64,000 nt of DNA from Portulaca oleracea (taxonomy: Eukaryota; Streptophyta; Magnoliopsida; Caryophyllales; Portulacaceae). Position 1 is the stretch's first letter; every line of letters starts with the position of its first letter. Positions 10,654 to 20,943 of the stretch are shown here, piece by piece. Position numbers and translations under genes: made by a program. Under the pieces are notes generated by a model that was given only the letters and a program-made list of their open reading frames with translations, ran no database searches and was not told the origin of the DNA. The stretch is taken from contig CM055881.1 in NCBI GenBank assembly GCA_029582165.1, positions 16,139,094 to 16,203,093 of the forward strand. Direction: 5' to 3'.

Positions 10654-11290
10654 TGTAATACCCCGGGTATGTGGTTAAAGTGTGGCTTAAAAGGATTAAA
10701 AGTGACTACTTATATTACCATGGTGCACCTTCTTTTATGGTAGCTCATCCGTTGGGAACTCCTCAGCTAAGCGTGTTTGGCTGGGAGTAGTATTAGAATG
10801 GGTGATCTTCGGGGAAGCTTTCGCAGGCTGCGTGTGAGCGAGGATGAAGCACGCTGGAAAGACTCAAGGTGATTTGTGGGGCCAATCAACGATCGTTGAA
10901 GCAATTATCGGTAATGTCCGCAACCGAGGAAGGGCTTGGGCGTTACAGATAGCATCAGAGCTGATGTACAACCGTGAGCTGTGCCAGTGGACGGGAAATG
11001 CATAAGCAGCCGCCTAGTGGAGCAAAGATTCTGGAGTGGATTGTGGCACAATGAGGACGTTGTGCGCTTAAGTGGGAGTGACTGTAATACCCTGGTTATG
11101 TGGTTAAAGTGTGGCTTAAAAGGATTAAAAGTGACTACGTATATCACTAAGGTGCACCTTCTTTTATGGTAGCTCATCCGTTGGAAACTCCTCAGTTAAG
11201 CGTGTTTGGCTGGGAGTAGTCTTAGGATGGGTGACCTCGTGGGAAGCTTTCCTAAGCAGCGTGTGGGCGAGGACGAAGCACGCTGGAAAG
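10654..11290 (+). mobile_element. Cassandra TRIM retrotransposon, 3'-truncated
   Basis: Two direct LTR copies (10654-10947, 294 bp; 11083-11290, first 208 bp only) enclose a 135-bp non-coding interior. The interior begins with TAGCATCAGAGC, a one-to-two-mismatch form of the initiator-Met primer site, and ends with a purine tract (TTAAGTGGGAGTGA). Each LTR starts TGTAATACCC and contains a 5S-rRNA-like region, the defining mark of Cassandra. The second LTR breaks off after GCACGCTGGAAAG, so a target duplication cannot be verified. Confidence 0.9.
10739..10822 (+). promoter_or_regulatory. 5S-rRNA-like polymerase III promoter in Cassandra LTR 1
   Basis: Resembles the 3' two thirds of plant 5S rRNA, including AACTCCTCAGCTAAGCGTG (5S: AACTCCGCAGTTAAGCGTG) and a GGGTGAYCTY segment. 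This is the internal promoter box region carried by Cassandra LTRs, not a functional 5S gene. A second copy lies at about 11168-11250. Confidence 0.85.
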
Positions 11291-11340
11291 TACATAATGT
11301 TAAAAATATTCAAATACTATGTTAAATTTCGGTGTCTACA

Positions 11341-12481
11341 AATAGCCGCCACTTTGATTGATAGGATGAAAATTAAAGTAGTACTGATGTGATGGACACC
11401 GGTTGGGATATGACTTTGTGGAGTGGAAATCCTTGGGCGACGCTTGGAAGCGGAGTCCTGTACCTGACTATTGACGACTTGCGTCTTCTAAGGTGATCTT
11501 GACCAAGAATGATGCTCTACTCGAAATGATGGGAGTGTGACGCTGGAAGCTAGGTCCTGCGTCGCGGTTGGCAACTTGTACCTTAACAGATGATCTGAGG
11601 CAAGAATGATGCCTTACTTGCTGGGGAGACTTCATCTATCGCGATGTGGATGGCTCGTGGATTGTGTTTGAATTGAAGGTGATCTCAGGCGAGAATGACG
11701 CCCTACTTGAAGTGGTCTCGGTCGTCTGATGACGTCCTACTCGAAATGATCTCGGGCGTTGAAGGCATCCTACTTGAAGGTGTGGGCTAACACTTGGAAG
11801 CTCAGTCCTAAGTCGTGGTTGGAGAACTTGTGTCGATAGGTGATCTCAGGTGAGAATGACGCCTTACTTGTCAGGGAGACTTCATCGGGCACGATGCCGA
11901 TGGCTTTGGAGATTCACTGTTGATGATGATGATGGTGACAATTCAATGCAGAGGGACTTCACGGATCGCGATGTCGATGGCCCTTTGGGTAGAGACTTCA
12001 TCAGTCACGATGTCGATGGTTCGGAGAGTGAGACTTTACCGGGCACGATGCGGGTGGCTCAAGAGATTGATGTTGATGATGGTGACAAACTGGACGCCAG
12101 GTCAGATGCCGAGACTAACCAGACGTGAGGCTGGAAGCTGTTGATGATGATGGTGGCAATTCAATGCCGAGGGACTTCACCAATCACGATGTCGATGGCC
12201 CTGGGGGTCGAGACTTCACCGGGCATGATGCCGATGGCTTGGGGTTTGAGACTTCACTGGTCACGATGCCGATGGCCCTCATGTTTGATCTTTGGCTAAT
12301 GGCAGCATGTTTGATGCCAGGAGACTTCACTGGACGCGTGCCAGTGGCTCTTATTTCTAAGAACTCGTCGAACCTGATGTCGACGACTCCTATTGTTGAG
12401 ACCGTGCCGAACTCTGCCGACAGCTCGGGATTTTGATGTTTGATTTTGATGGTAATTCAACGTCGGGAGACTTGATTGGGC
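11341..12481 (-). repeat. Tat 3' UTR with degenerate tandem repeats
   Basis: Internal 3' region of the minus-strand Tat element, lying directly before its polypurine tract. At 11620-12340 it carries imperfect units of about 30-60 bp with the + strand core GACTTCAYNGGNCACGATG followed by YCGATGGC. 11460-11870 carries another unit type (GATCTYAGGYGAGAATGACG). Tat/Ogre elements are known for hypervariable tandem repeats at this place. The small ORFs across it have no protein-like conservation. Confidence 0.65.
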
Positions 12482-13085
12482 TAGGGATGGCAACGGGGGG
12501 GGATCTGGGATGGGGGAGTATACCCCCGTCCCCATCATCGCTCTGAAAACTCGTCCCCATCCACATTATGGGGAGTGATTCTTGCCCCATCCCCATCCCC
12601 ACGGATTCCCCATTCCCAACGGGGATTTTTTAAAGCTATCCAAAACCTAACTAAATTTTAATCGGACCAGGTTTTTAATCGGACCCGGTTTTTAACCTGT
12701 TCAACATACAACGTATTTAACTTGCTCAAGCAATAATGCATCAAAATCAAACAATAATGCATCAACAAGTGTTAGGGTTTCTAACTTAAAATTCAAAAAT
12801 TACTACTTTATCCTTGCTATTAGTTTATATATTGAATTAGAATAAATGCTATTTGGTAATTTTAAAATTTTCGGGGACGGGGAATTTTCCCCGGCGGGGA
12901 AAATGGGGACGTGGATGGGGAAAATTTTGTCCCCATCCCAGCCCCGTCCCCGAGCGGATTTTGAAAAATCGTCCCCGTCCCCATCCCCGTCCCCGTCCCC
13001 ATCCCCAATGGGGGTTGGGATTTTTCCCAAGAGTGGGGCGGGGCCCCAGCGGGTTCGGGGATTCCTCGCCCCATTGCCATTCCTA
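12482..13085. mobile_element. hAT-like non-autonomous element (MITE)
   Basis: Terminal inverted repeats TAGGGATGGCAACGGGG and CCCCATTGCCATTCCTA (15 of 17 paired) bound 604 bp with GC-rich, CCCCRTCCCC-rich ends and an AT-rich middle. The flanks GATTGGGC and CATCGGAC are a decayed 8-bp target duplication (5 of 8), and removing the insert restores the host repeat phase. No transposase. The ORFs at both ends are GC-skew artefacts. Confidence 0.75.
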
Positions 13086-15137
13086 CATCGGACACGGTGC
13101 CAACGACTCTTTTTTTATCTTATTGGGTACAACAGCCGAACTTATGCTTGGTCTTCTTCTTATTTTTTGGACTTTATTGAAAGGCGATGGCTTCTTGGTG
13201 GAGGGGACGCTGTCGTGCTACCCAGCCAGTTGTACAAGAAGATGGTACAGAGGGAATGTCCCAGTAGGGAATTTATGCCAGCGCAGTTGGTCTTCGACAG
13301 GATGAGCATGCGTGGTTCTTTCATTCTTGCACCTCGGTAGGCTTTATTTCTTCTACAAGCTTATTTCTATAGCATGTTGTTGTTTAGATGTTTTGCATGC
13401 TACTCCTTGTTTTAACACTTGAAGTTGAATTTAAAGTAGATTATACTTTAAATTTTGCTTCAAGCGCATATATGTTGCCTTTAGAATCTCACTGGGAAAG
13501 GGATCCTTGAATTTCGTCGGACCGTTGATCCATATCAGTCATTAATGAAGATTCTGTCCTTCGTGTCGGACAGGTGCCATTCATGTCTGACGGATGAAGA
13601 ATATGTCCTTCGTGTCGGACAAGTGTCATTCGTGTTTGGTTAACGATTTATGACTTGATTGGATTCTAGCTTGACCTGCTAGAGTTGGATTAGAGATTGC
13701 CCTAATCTTGCTCTTAGTGATAAGAAACCATGCTGACCAGTCTGATTGAAATGGCATACGGGCTTAACCAGCCCTTAGTGTCGCGTTCTAGAGCAACGAT
13801 GTCGCACTTTTTTACCGCTTTTTTTTTCAATTTTCTGATATGTTGGTATGTATGCGACTAGTCGACTAGACTCTTACACAAACAATGCATTTTTTTGACA
13901 CAAATTTTTATGCACTTATGCATTTATGCATGACTATAATATTTATGGATGATAAACTAACTCAATGTGACTCTAACATTACTTGTGGATGTAATGCAAA
14001 CCTATGATGCTTAGACAAGACATACGCATGATGCTTTATGCTCCTATACATGCAATTTTATATGCAGGTAACCCCCCGACTCTTTATTTAGACAATGATT
14101 TTCTAGGACAATGCTTTCCTAAGACAATGACTTCCTAAGATAATGATTTCCTAAAGGTCAAGGCCACCTGTGGGGAATTTCAGGAAAATTCAAGATGAGG
14201 AACATTCGGTCCATGGGACAGGGAATGATGATGGAGGCGCTAGGCCTGAAGGATGTGCTTCTTGAATGCTCATGCAGATGACCTTGATTGCTTGTAAATC
14301 TAGGATGATGTACGGCAAGCCATCGATTCGGCGTAGACTCTTGATTGCATTGGAGGACACATTAGGGGTTAGCAAGCCACCAGTTTCGTGAGGATTGACG
14401 ATGCGATGCCCAAATACCATGGAACGTAAGGAGGCAATGTTTCCTTTGTTGCACTGATGAAGGTCGGGTTTGGCCTTAGCTGTGAGTCTCAATCTCTCCT
14501 TTTGCGTAACTTGCCCCAAAGGGTTTTCAAGTTAGCCTCTCGTTTTTCTTTTCTTTTTTCTTTTTTCTTCTTCTTTTTTCTTTTTTCTTTTTTCTTTTTC
14601 TTTTTCTTTTCTTTGTTTTTTCTTTTTCTTTTTCTTCTTTTCTTTTCTTTTTTTGAGACTACTAGGACGTCAATGAGAATGAAGATGTAGGACCTAGTAA
14701 GATAGGGAGTAGGTGTTCCTCTTAGAAGTCATTCCAGATAAATGTCTTGAACGATGTCACAGAAGTAGCGCGAGCCCCCATTTTAGAGTTGCTTGTCTGA
14801 GTTTGTTCATGATCTTGCAGTCGTTGCCAGCTAGTCGCTGATCTGATGTGGATGACTTTTGCTCTTGCTGAAAAGTGAGTCGCACTCAGGTGTGCTGAGA
14901 GTGGGCATTAAGAACAGAACCTCATACTTGCTTATTGACCGAGCTGAAAAGTCCTTAAGGGTGAGATATGATGAAAAGGCTTAAAAAGGTTGGTTAGAAG
15001 ATCTTTGGTGAAAGGGACGGTGGACGAGAGTTTATAAATGAATGGGCTAAACAGACACTTATGAATGCCTGTGTCTTGAAAGAGATGGTATATGAGGGTT
15101 TATTTATGAATGGGATAAAGAGACACTTGAGGATGAT
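13086..15137 (-). other. Tat internal 3' region, no intact gene
   Basis: Continues the repeat-rich non-coding 3' part of the minus-strand Tat element up to the Athila target site. It contains a short set of TTTCCTAAGACAATGA-like repeats (14090-14155) and a pyrimidine tract (14545-14655). I see no coherent protein. Confidence 0.4.
14545..14655. repeat. Pyrimidine (CT-rich) tract
   Basis: About 110 bp of T and C only, with imperfect TTTTTC units. It encodes a spurious poly-Phe frame. Confidence 0.9.
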
Positions 15138-16277
15138 TGATAAGTGATTTTTATATAGTATTTTTAGGACTCTAACACATGTATTTCATGCTTTTATATC
15201 CGGAATTCCATGTTTTTATACCAATTTCTGTGATTTCTTCACTTGGTTGCGAGATTGGTGCATTTTGTAGGGATTATTGGAAATACACCTAAAAGCCAAG
15301 CCCTAATCGAGTCTTATAAAAGAACTCGTCAATTGGCCGTTAAAAGATATCAAAGTTTTTAGAGAGCAATTCTTTAGGGTAGATTTTTTTGCATAGTTTT
15401 CTTTCATTAAAGTTTTGTTTTTCAAGATTATTAGTAGTTTAGATTATTGTAAGTGATTTAAGGATACAAAGAAGATCGATTTAGGTGACACGAGAAGATC
15501 GATTCGGGTGACACGAAAAGATCGATTCCGCCACTTCAAACACTCGGTTACTTCCATTTTCTTTATGGCTTTCAATTTACATTCAGTTTGTGTGTTGTTT
15601 ATTTCCAACATTATGAGTAGCTAATTTCCTTTGTTTGGGGGATAAACTCAATGTCTTTTGATTGATTATGAATACAGTCTCGGTGTGAAGTTATTCCTTT
15701 GATTCGTTTAATCTTCGTAATATGTCTGTCATAGTAAAATCTGGCTAACCGCCTTTTCCTTGGTATTAGATTCTTTATAACATAACGAAAGTTTGAATTT
15801 TGAATTGGAAAGACATAGATTTAATAGGCTAGAAAACAATTAGAAATAATGGTTTCTTGCTTAGGGTCAATTATAATCAGTTCTTATCTTTGATTAGGTT
15901 AAATAATCATGAAAATAGGTTTTTAGTCTTATCACTGTAGCTCACTTCAAATGGAAAGATTGGTGTCAAAGGCCTTATAAAGATTATAGACTTCGAATCC
16001 TTTTATCACTTTACACCGGGATTGTTGATTAGTTAATTGATTAACTAGAGTGGACTCCCCTGAACGCTTTTAATTATCTGAGAAACCCTTAAAATTCCTG
16101 TTTTCTTAGTTTAGTTTTTTGAATCGTTTCCCACAACTATTTGATCGACCTAGCATCCTTTTTAGTGAACTAGTTTAGTGCATAGTTGAACACAAATTCT
16201 GTAGAGAGAACGATATTTTATATACAAGACAAACCCGTACACTTGCAGTAGACGCCTGTCACATTTAGGGCCTGTCA
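15138..16277 (+). repeat. Athila 5' LTR
   Basis: 1140 bp, TGATAAGTG to GGCCTGTCA. It aligns with the 3' LTR except for an approximately 280-bp deletion after 15295 that removes the region just upstream of the TATA box (15315-15322, TATAAAAG). Confidence 0.93.
15315..15322 (+). promoter_or_regulatory. TATA box of the Athila 5' LTR
   Basis: TATAAAAG, identical in the 3' LTR (23502-23509) and present in the solo LTR (33243-33250, minus strand). The upstream palindrome cluster is deleted in this copy. Confidence 0.55.
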
Positions 16278-16283
16278 GGTTTT

Positions 16284-16301
16284 TGGCGCCGTTGCTGGGG
16301 A
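16284..16301 (+). other. tRNA-Asp primer binding site
   Basis: TGGCGCCGTTGCTGGGGA lies six bases after the LTR and is complementary to the plant tRNA-Asp 3' end with one mismatch. Diagnostic of Athila. Confidence 0.88.
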
Positions 16302-16339
16302 TTTGCTTCCCCAGCTGCCATTAAACGAACGCATTCTGG

Positions 16340-17773
16340 TTGACTAGGTTATTTGTTTTTCTTTCTTTTTCTTTATTATCACTTTTTATTACGCTTGGTA
16401 TTCTTGTTTCTGTCTTTTTCAGGTATGCAAAAAAACTTTTCTTGGTTGACTATTACCCGAAAATCGAGCGTACTTTGCGGGAGAGAAGAAAGAGAGCAAG
16501 ACAGGAAAAAGAACAACAAGAGCATCAACAAAAGGAAGAAGAGGAGCAAGAACAATGTAAGGAAGAAGAGATGGGAGAACGACCACGGACGTTTGGACAA
16601 TATCTGACTCCTAATGTCGCCAACCCTCAATCTGCTATCGTTGTACCTACTATTGCAGTGAACCATTTCGAGCTTCGACAGTCTTTAATCAACTTGGTGT
16701 CGAAGGCACCTTTTCCTGGGCTGTCGAATGAGCATTCAAATCGCCATCTACGCCTCTTCCGTCAAGCCTGTGACACGTTCAAAGCCAACAATGTTTCGGA
16801 AGATGCAATCAAATTAAGACTTTTCCCATTCTCTTTAGAAGGTAAGGCTTGGGAGTGCCTTGATTCACTCCCTCCCAATTCGATCATGACATTCGACGAA
16901 TTCGCTAGCACATTCTTGGCAAAATATTTTCCTCCGAGCAAGCTCACTAGTTTGAGGAACCAGATTTCAACATTCACACAAGAACCTGACGAGCTACTTT
17001 ATGATGCTTGGGAAAGATTTAAGGACATTCTCCGATAATTTCCTCAACATGGATTCGAACCTTGGGTTCCAGTCCAATCATTCTTCAATGCAGCAAACAA
17101 GTCGACAAGAGGAAGCATCCTCTCAGCGGCCGGAGGCGATCTAATGGATAAGACTGTGTCTCAAATTACGAATTTGATCGAGCATCTAGTAGACAATTCA
17201 TACCAATGGTCCAAACCCCGCCATAGAGTGGGAGGTAAGCTTAATGTTGATGCTATTTCTTTATTATCTTCTAAGCTTGATACTTCGACGCAGAAAATGG
17301 ACTGATGGGGCTCACCTTCTAACCCTCCAGCATGTAGCACTTGTCAATCAACCGAGCATGAAACTTTTACATGTCCCTCAAGTGGAGTTAGTAGTGAACA
17401 GGTCCAGCAAGCCAACTACGTTGGCAACCAAAGGCAAAATTACGATATGAATTCTAATACGTATCATCCTGGACTTAGAAACCACCCAAATTTCTGCTAT
17501 AGGAACAACAACCCTACTGGTCCTCTTCAAGGACAAGGACAAGGACAACAAAAACACATACCCCCAGGATTTCAGAGACCTCCACCACAACAAGGTCACC
17601 CACAAAAGCCAAACTTAGAAGCCATGATGGAAAGTCTTATAGCATGGTAACAAAAACAGGATGGGGTGATAAAGGATTTGATACAAAAAGTGGAGGCCTT
17701 AGCGACACACAACAAAATTCTAGAAAATCAAATCGCTAACTCAGCAACTCCCTCTACTAGCTTGCCACCTTAG
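16340..17773 (+). pseudogene. gag: Athila gag pseudogene
   Basis: Open from 16340 to TAA 17036-17038, then continuing in the same frame through TGA 17303, TAA 17648 and TAG 17771. The first 45 residues are hydrophobic then basic. A Lys/Glu/Gln-rich charged stretch follows (residues 50-80). Residues 110-232 are the retrotransposon gag core (LRLFPFSLEGKAWECLDSLP, then FLAKYFPPSKLTSLRNQI). Beyond the first stop the frame still encodes FPQHGFEPWV, a CX2CX4HX4C zinc knuckle (CSTCQSTEHETFTC, about 17330) and a Gln/Pro/Gly-rich tail. It would form the RNA-packaging capsid. Four stops without frame loss indicate slow decay by substitution. Confidence 0.85.
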
Positions 17774-17829
17774 CCTGTCCCTAATCCAGGAGCGCAATGC
17801 AATGGCATAGCTTCTGAGGAACATGACTC

Positions 17830-18315
17830 TGTTACGAGACACCTGAAAATTCCGTATCACCTAGGGTAACCAAGGTAGATGTCGAACCTGACCAAATTGT
17901 GGGAACTATAACACCCTTGGTGGTGTTTAAAAAGGAATACCTAGAGAGTTTCAAGATCCCTGTTCATTTGGATAGTAGACCCATAGATTATGCTTTACGT
18001 GGCACGGGGTTTGGGGTGAATATCCGTCCGAAGTCCTACCTAAGGAAATATGACCATAGGGAATTAAAGGTGACTAGCATGACTCTTCATCTAGTAGACA
18101 AGACCTTTAGCAAACCCCTGGGAGTCTTACATGACGTACCCCTTAAGATAGGAGGACCCTTTGTCCCGGTAGACTTCATGGTCCTAGACACGGGTGAGGA
18201 TCTTGTACCACATATTATTCTAGGGAGACCTTTCCTTTCGACCGTAAATTGCAAAATGGATATGAAGAAAGGGACGATGGTTATCGAGGTAAAAAAAGTC
18301 GATGATAAATTATGA
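17830..18315 (+). pseudogene. Athila aspartic protease fragment, active site lost
   Basis: Frame open at least from 17899 and plausibly from about 17830, in a different phase from gag, so at least one indel lies between them. The C-terminal half matches the gypsy protease pattern VPVDFMVLDTGED followed by IILGRPFLSTVNCKMDMKKG. Where the catalytic D-[LST]-G-A motif should stand the sequence reads LRGTGFGVN, so the catalytic Asp is absent. Pol would normally follow, but the frame ends at 18315 and no RT follows. Inactive relic. Confidence 0.75.
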
Positions 18316-19181
18316 GATACAAGCAAACAAGAACGCCCCAAAATAACTTTCGAGAAGAATTCAAGATGATGGTGAGCCAGTTCTGAAATCGATCGAAGAA
18401 CGGATCAAAGACCCTGATGGTTAAGGGTCAATAACGTCGAGCTAACGACATTAAATAGAGCACCTCGAGGGAGGTACTTCATTCCTATGTTACTTTTTCC
18501 TCCCCACTTATTTTAATTTATTTTATTTTCATTATTTTTATATTTTATCTTTTAAGTAATTTTTGTTAATTTACTAATTTTTCTTTTTAGTGTCCAGAGA
18601 GAAAGAAGAAATTTAGATCAATTTTTGGTTCTTTTTAAAGTTTTCTTTCTAACCTAATGATTTTAGAGTGAGTAAGATGTTTGTAGGGACTTAAGGCATG
18701 TCAAAGTGTTGAAGAATAAAAAAGGAAACAAGGAAAAAGGGGATAAGCAAGGTGAAATTTTGGAAAAACCGAGCAATTTATGTCAGGTGCGAAAATGCTT
18801 CGAGCGCCCGCTAAGCGCTGACATCGCCTCTTCCAGCGACAAACAGGTAATGCAATTTTGTTGCATGCTGGCAGTGCCTGGGAAACGCTGGCAGCGTTTC
18901 TAGGGTTTTCACGAAATTTGGCCTGCCTTCTCACTTAAGTTGGACCCCTCCCCTTTTCTAATTAAAACTCAAACTTTTGCTCCTTCCTCCTTCACCCTCG
19001 ACGAAAAATGCTGCTCCCTCTCCCTCAACCTTCCTCCTCCCTTTGTTGATGTTCACCATCGACGACACCACCACACCCACACCACCATCTTCTTCTTCCT
19101 TTTTCTTTCCTCCTTTTCACTTGCACTCTCACTCTCCACCTTCAAGTTTCATTACTACTCTCTCTTCACAACTTCAAGAAG
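18316..19181 (+). other. Region between protease and second ORF: junction motif, palindromes, spliced leader
   Basis: Contains the Athila post-pol motif AACGTCGAGCTAACGAC (about 18432-18450), then AT-rich sequence. A cluster of GC-rich palindromic words follows at 18790-18902 (CGCTGGCAGCGTTT and relatives). A pyrimidine-rich stretch at 18940-19180 looks like an untranslated exon and ends at a consensus splice donor. Confidence 0.6.
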
Positions 19182-19654
19182 GTATAATTCCTCCACTTTT
19201 CTTTATGTTCTTTGATAATCTCTAGTGATTGTGGTATAATTTTGATTAAGTTCTTGAATTTCTTGACTAATGCTAAATTTATACCATATCCATGTTCATG
19301 ATTCCATGTTTCTTGCTTGAGTTTGATTTTTAAGTTGATTCTTGGTTAGGGCATGTTATAATTTGATAAATGTGATCCTTCTAGTTTCAAGATTGAGAAT
19401 TTAATGTGTTAGGTACGTTTTGGGAGTAATGTGATGAAAAATTTGAGAAATATAGGTTTGATTTGGGATGATGATTACCTAGTGGTGTCGTGATATGTGT
19501 TTGGTGAGTTTTGTAGGTTAGAATTGTTCAATTTCCATTCTTCGCATAAAACAAGCATGGGGGAGTATTAGTCATGTTATTTTACATTATACTCATGCTT
19601 CTTTCATGCTTTGATCTTACCTTGGTGGTTATACTAATTGTTGAATCTTTTTAG
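19182..19654 (+). other. Leader intron upstream of the second ORF
   Basis: Donor AAG|GTATAATT at 19182 and acceptor CTTTTTAG| at 19654, one base before the ATG at 19656. T-rich as in plant introns. The minus-strand Athila relative has the same arrangement (28887-28409, 479 nt against 473 nt here). Confidence 0.6.
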
Positions 19655-19655
19655 G

Positions 19656-20943
19656 ATGGTAAGGACGAAGAATGCAAGTTTTTCTGGGCCTCCATTCGGT
19701 GATGATGATGGAAGAGGAAGCTGGAAACGCAAAGCTACTGCTGCTGAGAATGGAAAGCAAAAAGCCGCCCCGTCTTGGGGTTCAAGGAGTTCCAACACCC
19801 TTCAATTTTGAAGAGGATATCAAGGCAAGGTATGATTCTCTTTCGAAAAGAGCTTTGATACCCACTAAATATTTGCATGAGAATTTCTTGAGAAGTTGTG
19901 GTATGCTTGATTATGTTCTGTGGATTGTGGTTATTGGGACGTGAGCCGAACTTTAAGGGGATTACTTAGGAATTTCTGTGCACTCTTAAGGTGAACCTCC
20001 ATGGGAAGGATGGCCTTATTCGTCTTCAGCTTCTTGGTAGTATTAAGGAGATGACCGTTTCTGAATTTGCCCGTGCTTTTGGCCTCCCCGAACGCACATA
20101 TAGAGACCCGCACCTTTTAACTAGGACAGGAAGGGTTTCTTTTGCACGATAGCTGGTGTTGACGACTAGGACCCTAGTAACTCCACCTCTTCCCTCAGAA
20201 GGAACCCCGCTTTGAGGTATGCACACCGCATCCTCTCATGCGACATTTTTGGAAGACTCGGTAGTTCAAATAAGGCTACCAAAGCTGATTGCTATATGTT
20301 GCATGCTATGCTTGATGCCGATAACCTTGCTGACCCTATTGCCCTATTTGCATCGCACCTTTCACGGCTTGCTACCTCATCCACCAAAGGGATAACTATA
20401 GGTGGATATATTACGCACCTAGCACGCCAATTTGGTTTTAGATCGACCATGGCCACCCCTGACCGTGTTTCTAGTAGAATGTATTTAGATGGAGACCAGT
20501 GTTGTTCTTTTATCATGTGCAAATTCGATAGTAACCAGCGTTGTCTATGGATTTATCCCAGCAACGTTAGGTTTCCCTTCCCTCACCCCTATCTCTCCCC
20601 TCAAGATGAAGCAAACCTTCTTTCGATGCCTCCCCTACCTGATGTCGAGTCCCAACAGCAGCCCGAGCCCCAACTTCAACCTAACCCTCCACCCCAACAA
20701 CCTTTTATTGATCATGAGGCGCATTACTGCGACCTCCAGATAGCCATTAACCGGACCGAGCCCTACGTAGATGAGTTGCAGGAGTACCTTGTTGACTCGA
20801 GAAACCAATCTGATGGGCGTTTCACACGCCTTGATGAGTCGATCGTCCACCTTTTCGGTCTTGTTCAGGCGATGTTTGACCAAACCTTAACTCCACCACC
20901 TCCAAACCAAACCGCCCCATCCCCACCGTGCGAGGATGCTTAG
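19656..20943 (+). pseudogene. Athila second ORF (plant transposon-protein type), broken
   Basis: Begins ATG 19656 with a basic nuclear-signal-like stretch (about residues 23-36, rich in K and R). After residue 50 a frameshift near 19790-19800 puts the next part in another frame (PFNFEEDIKARYDSLSKRAL, to 19944). Further lesions follow before the long open block 20212-20943. That block includes AHRILSCDIFGRLGSSNKATKADCYMLH, written here only as a description of its conserved core, a Pro/Gln-rich stretch, a helical segment (DLQIAINRTEPYVDELQEYL) and a Pro-rich end. It matches the relative at 28408-27099 throughout. This ORF sits where Athila carries its ORF1/env-like product. The function is unknown. 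Confidence 0.7.

Larger units (their letters stand above)
9101..11340 (-). repeat. Tat/Ogre-like 3' LTR, minus strand, split by Cassandra
   Basis: Starts on the minus strand at 11340 with TGTAGACACC, preceded (11341-11355) by the purine tract AAAGTGGCGGCTATT, the usual Tat polypurine tract. It contains a TATA box (10450-10457) and shares long stretches with the + strand LTR at 770-1544. The 3' end is uncertain: by comparison with that LTR it could be at 9549 (TGTCCACA), with 9101-9548 as flanking or extra LTR sequence containing another GGCGACTC word. A Cassandra TRIM (10654-11290) sits inside it. Confidence 0.6.

Noticed and set aside
10739..10822. 5S rRNA gene
   Set aside because: Only a partial, diverged 5S-like segment, embedded in a Cassandra LTR and repeated in its second LTR.
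12846..13340. Coding region in several overlapping frames of 150-164 codons
   Set aside because: Produced by CCCCRTCCCC-rich MITE ends; low-complexity Pro/Gly/Arg, no domain.
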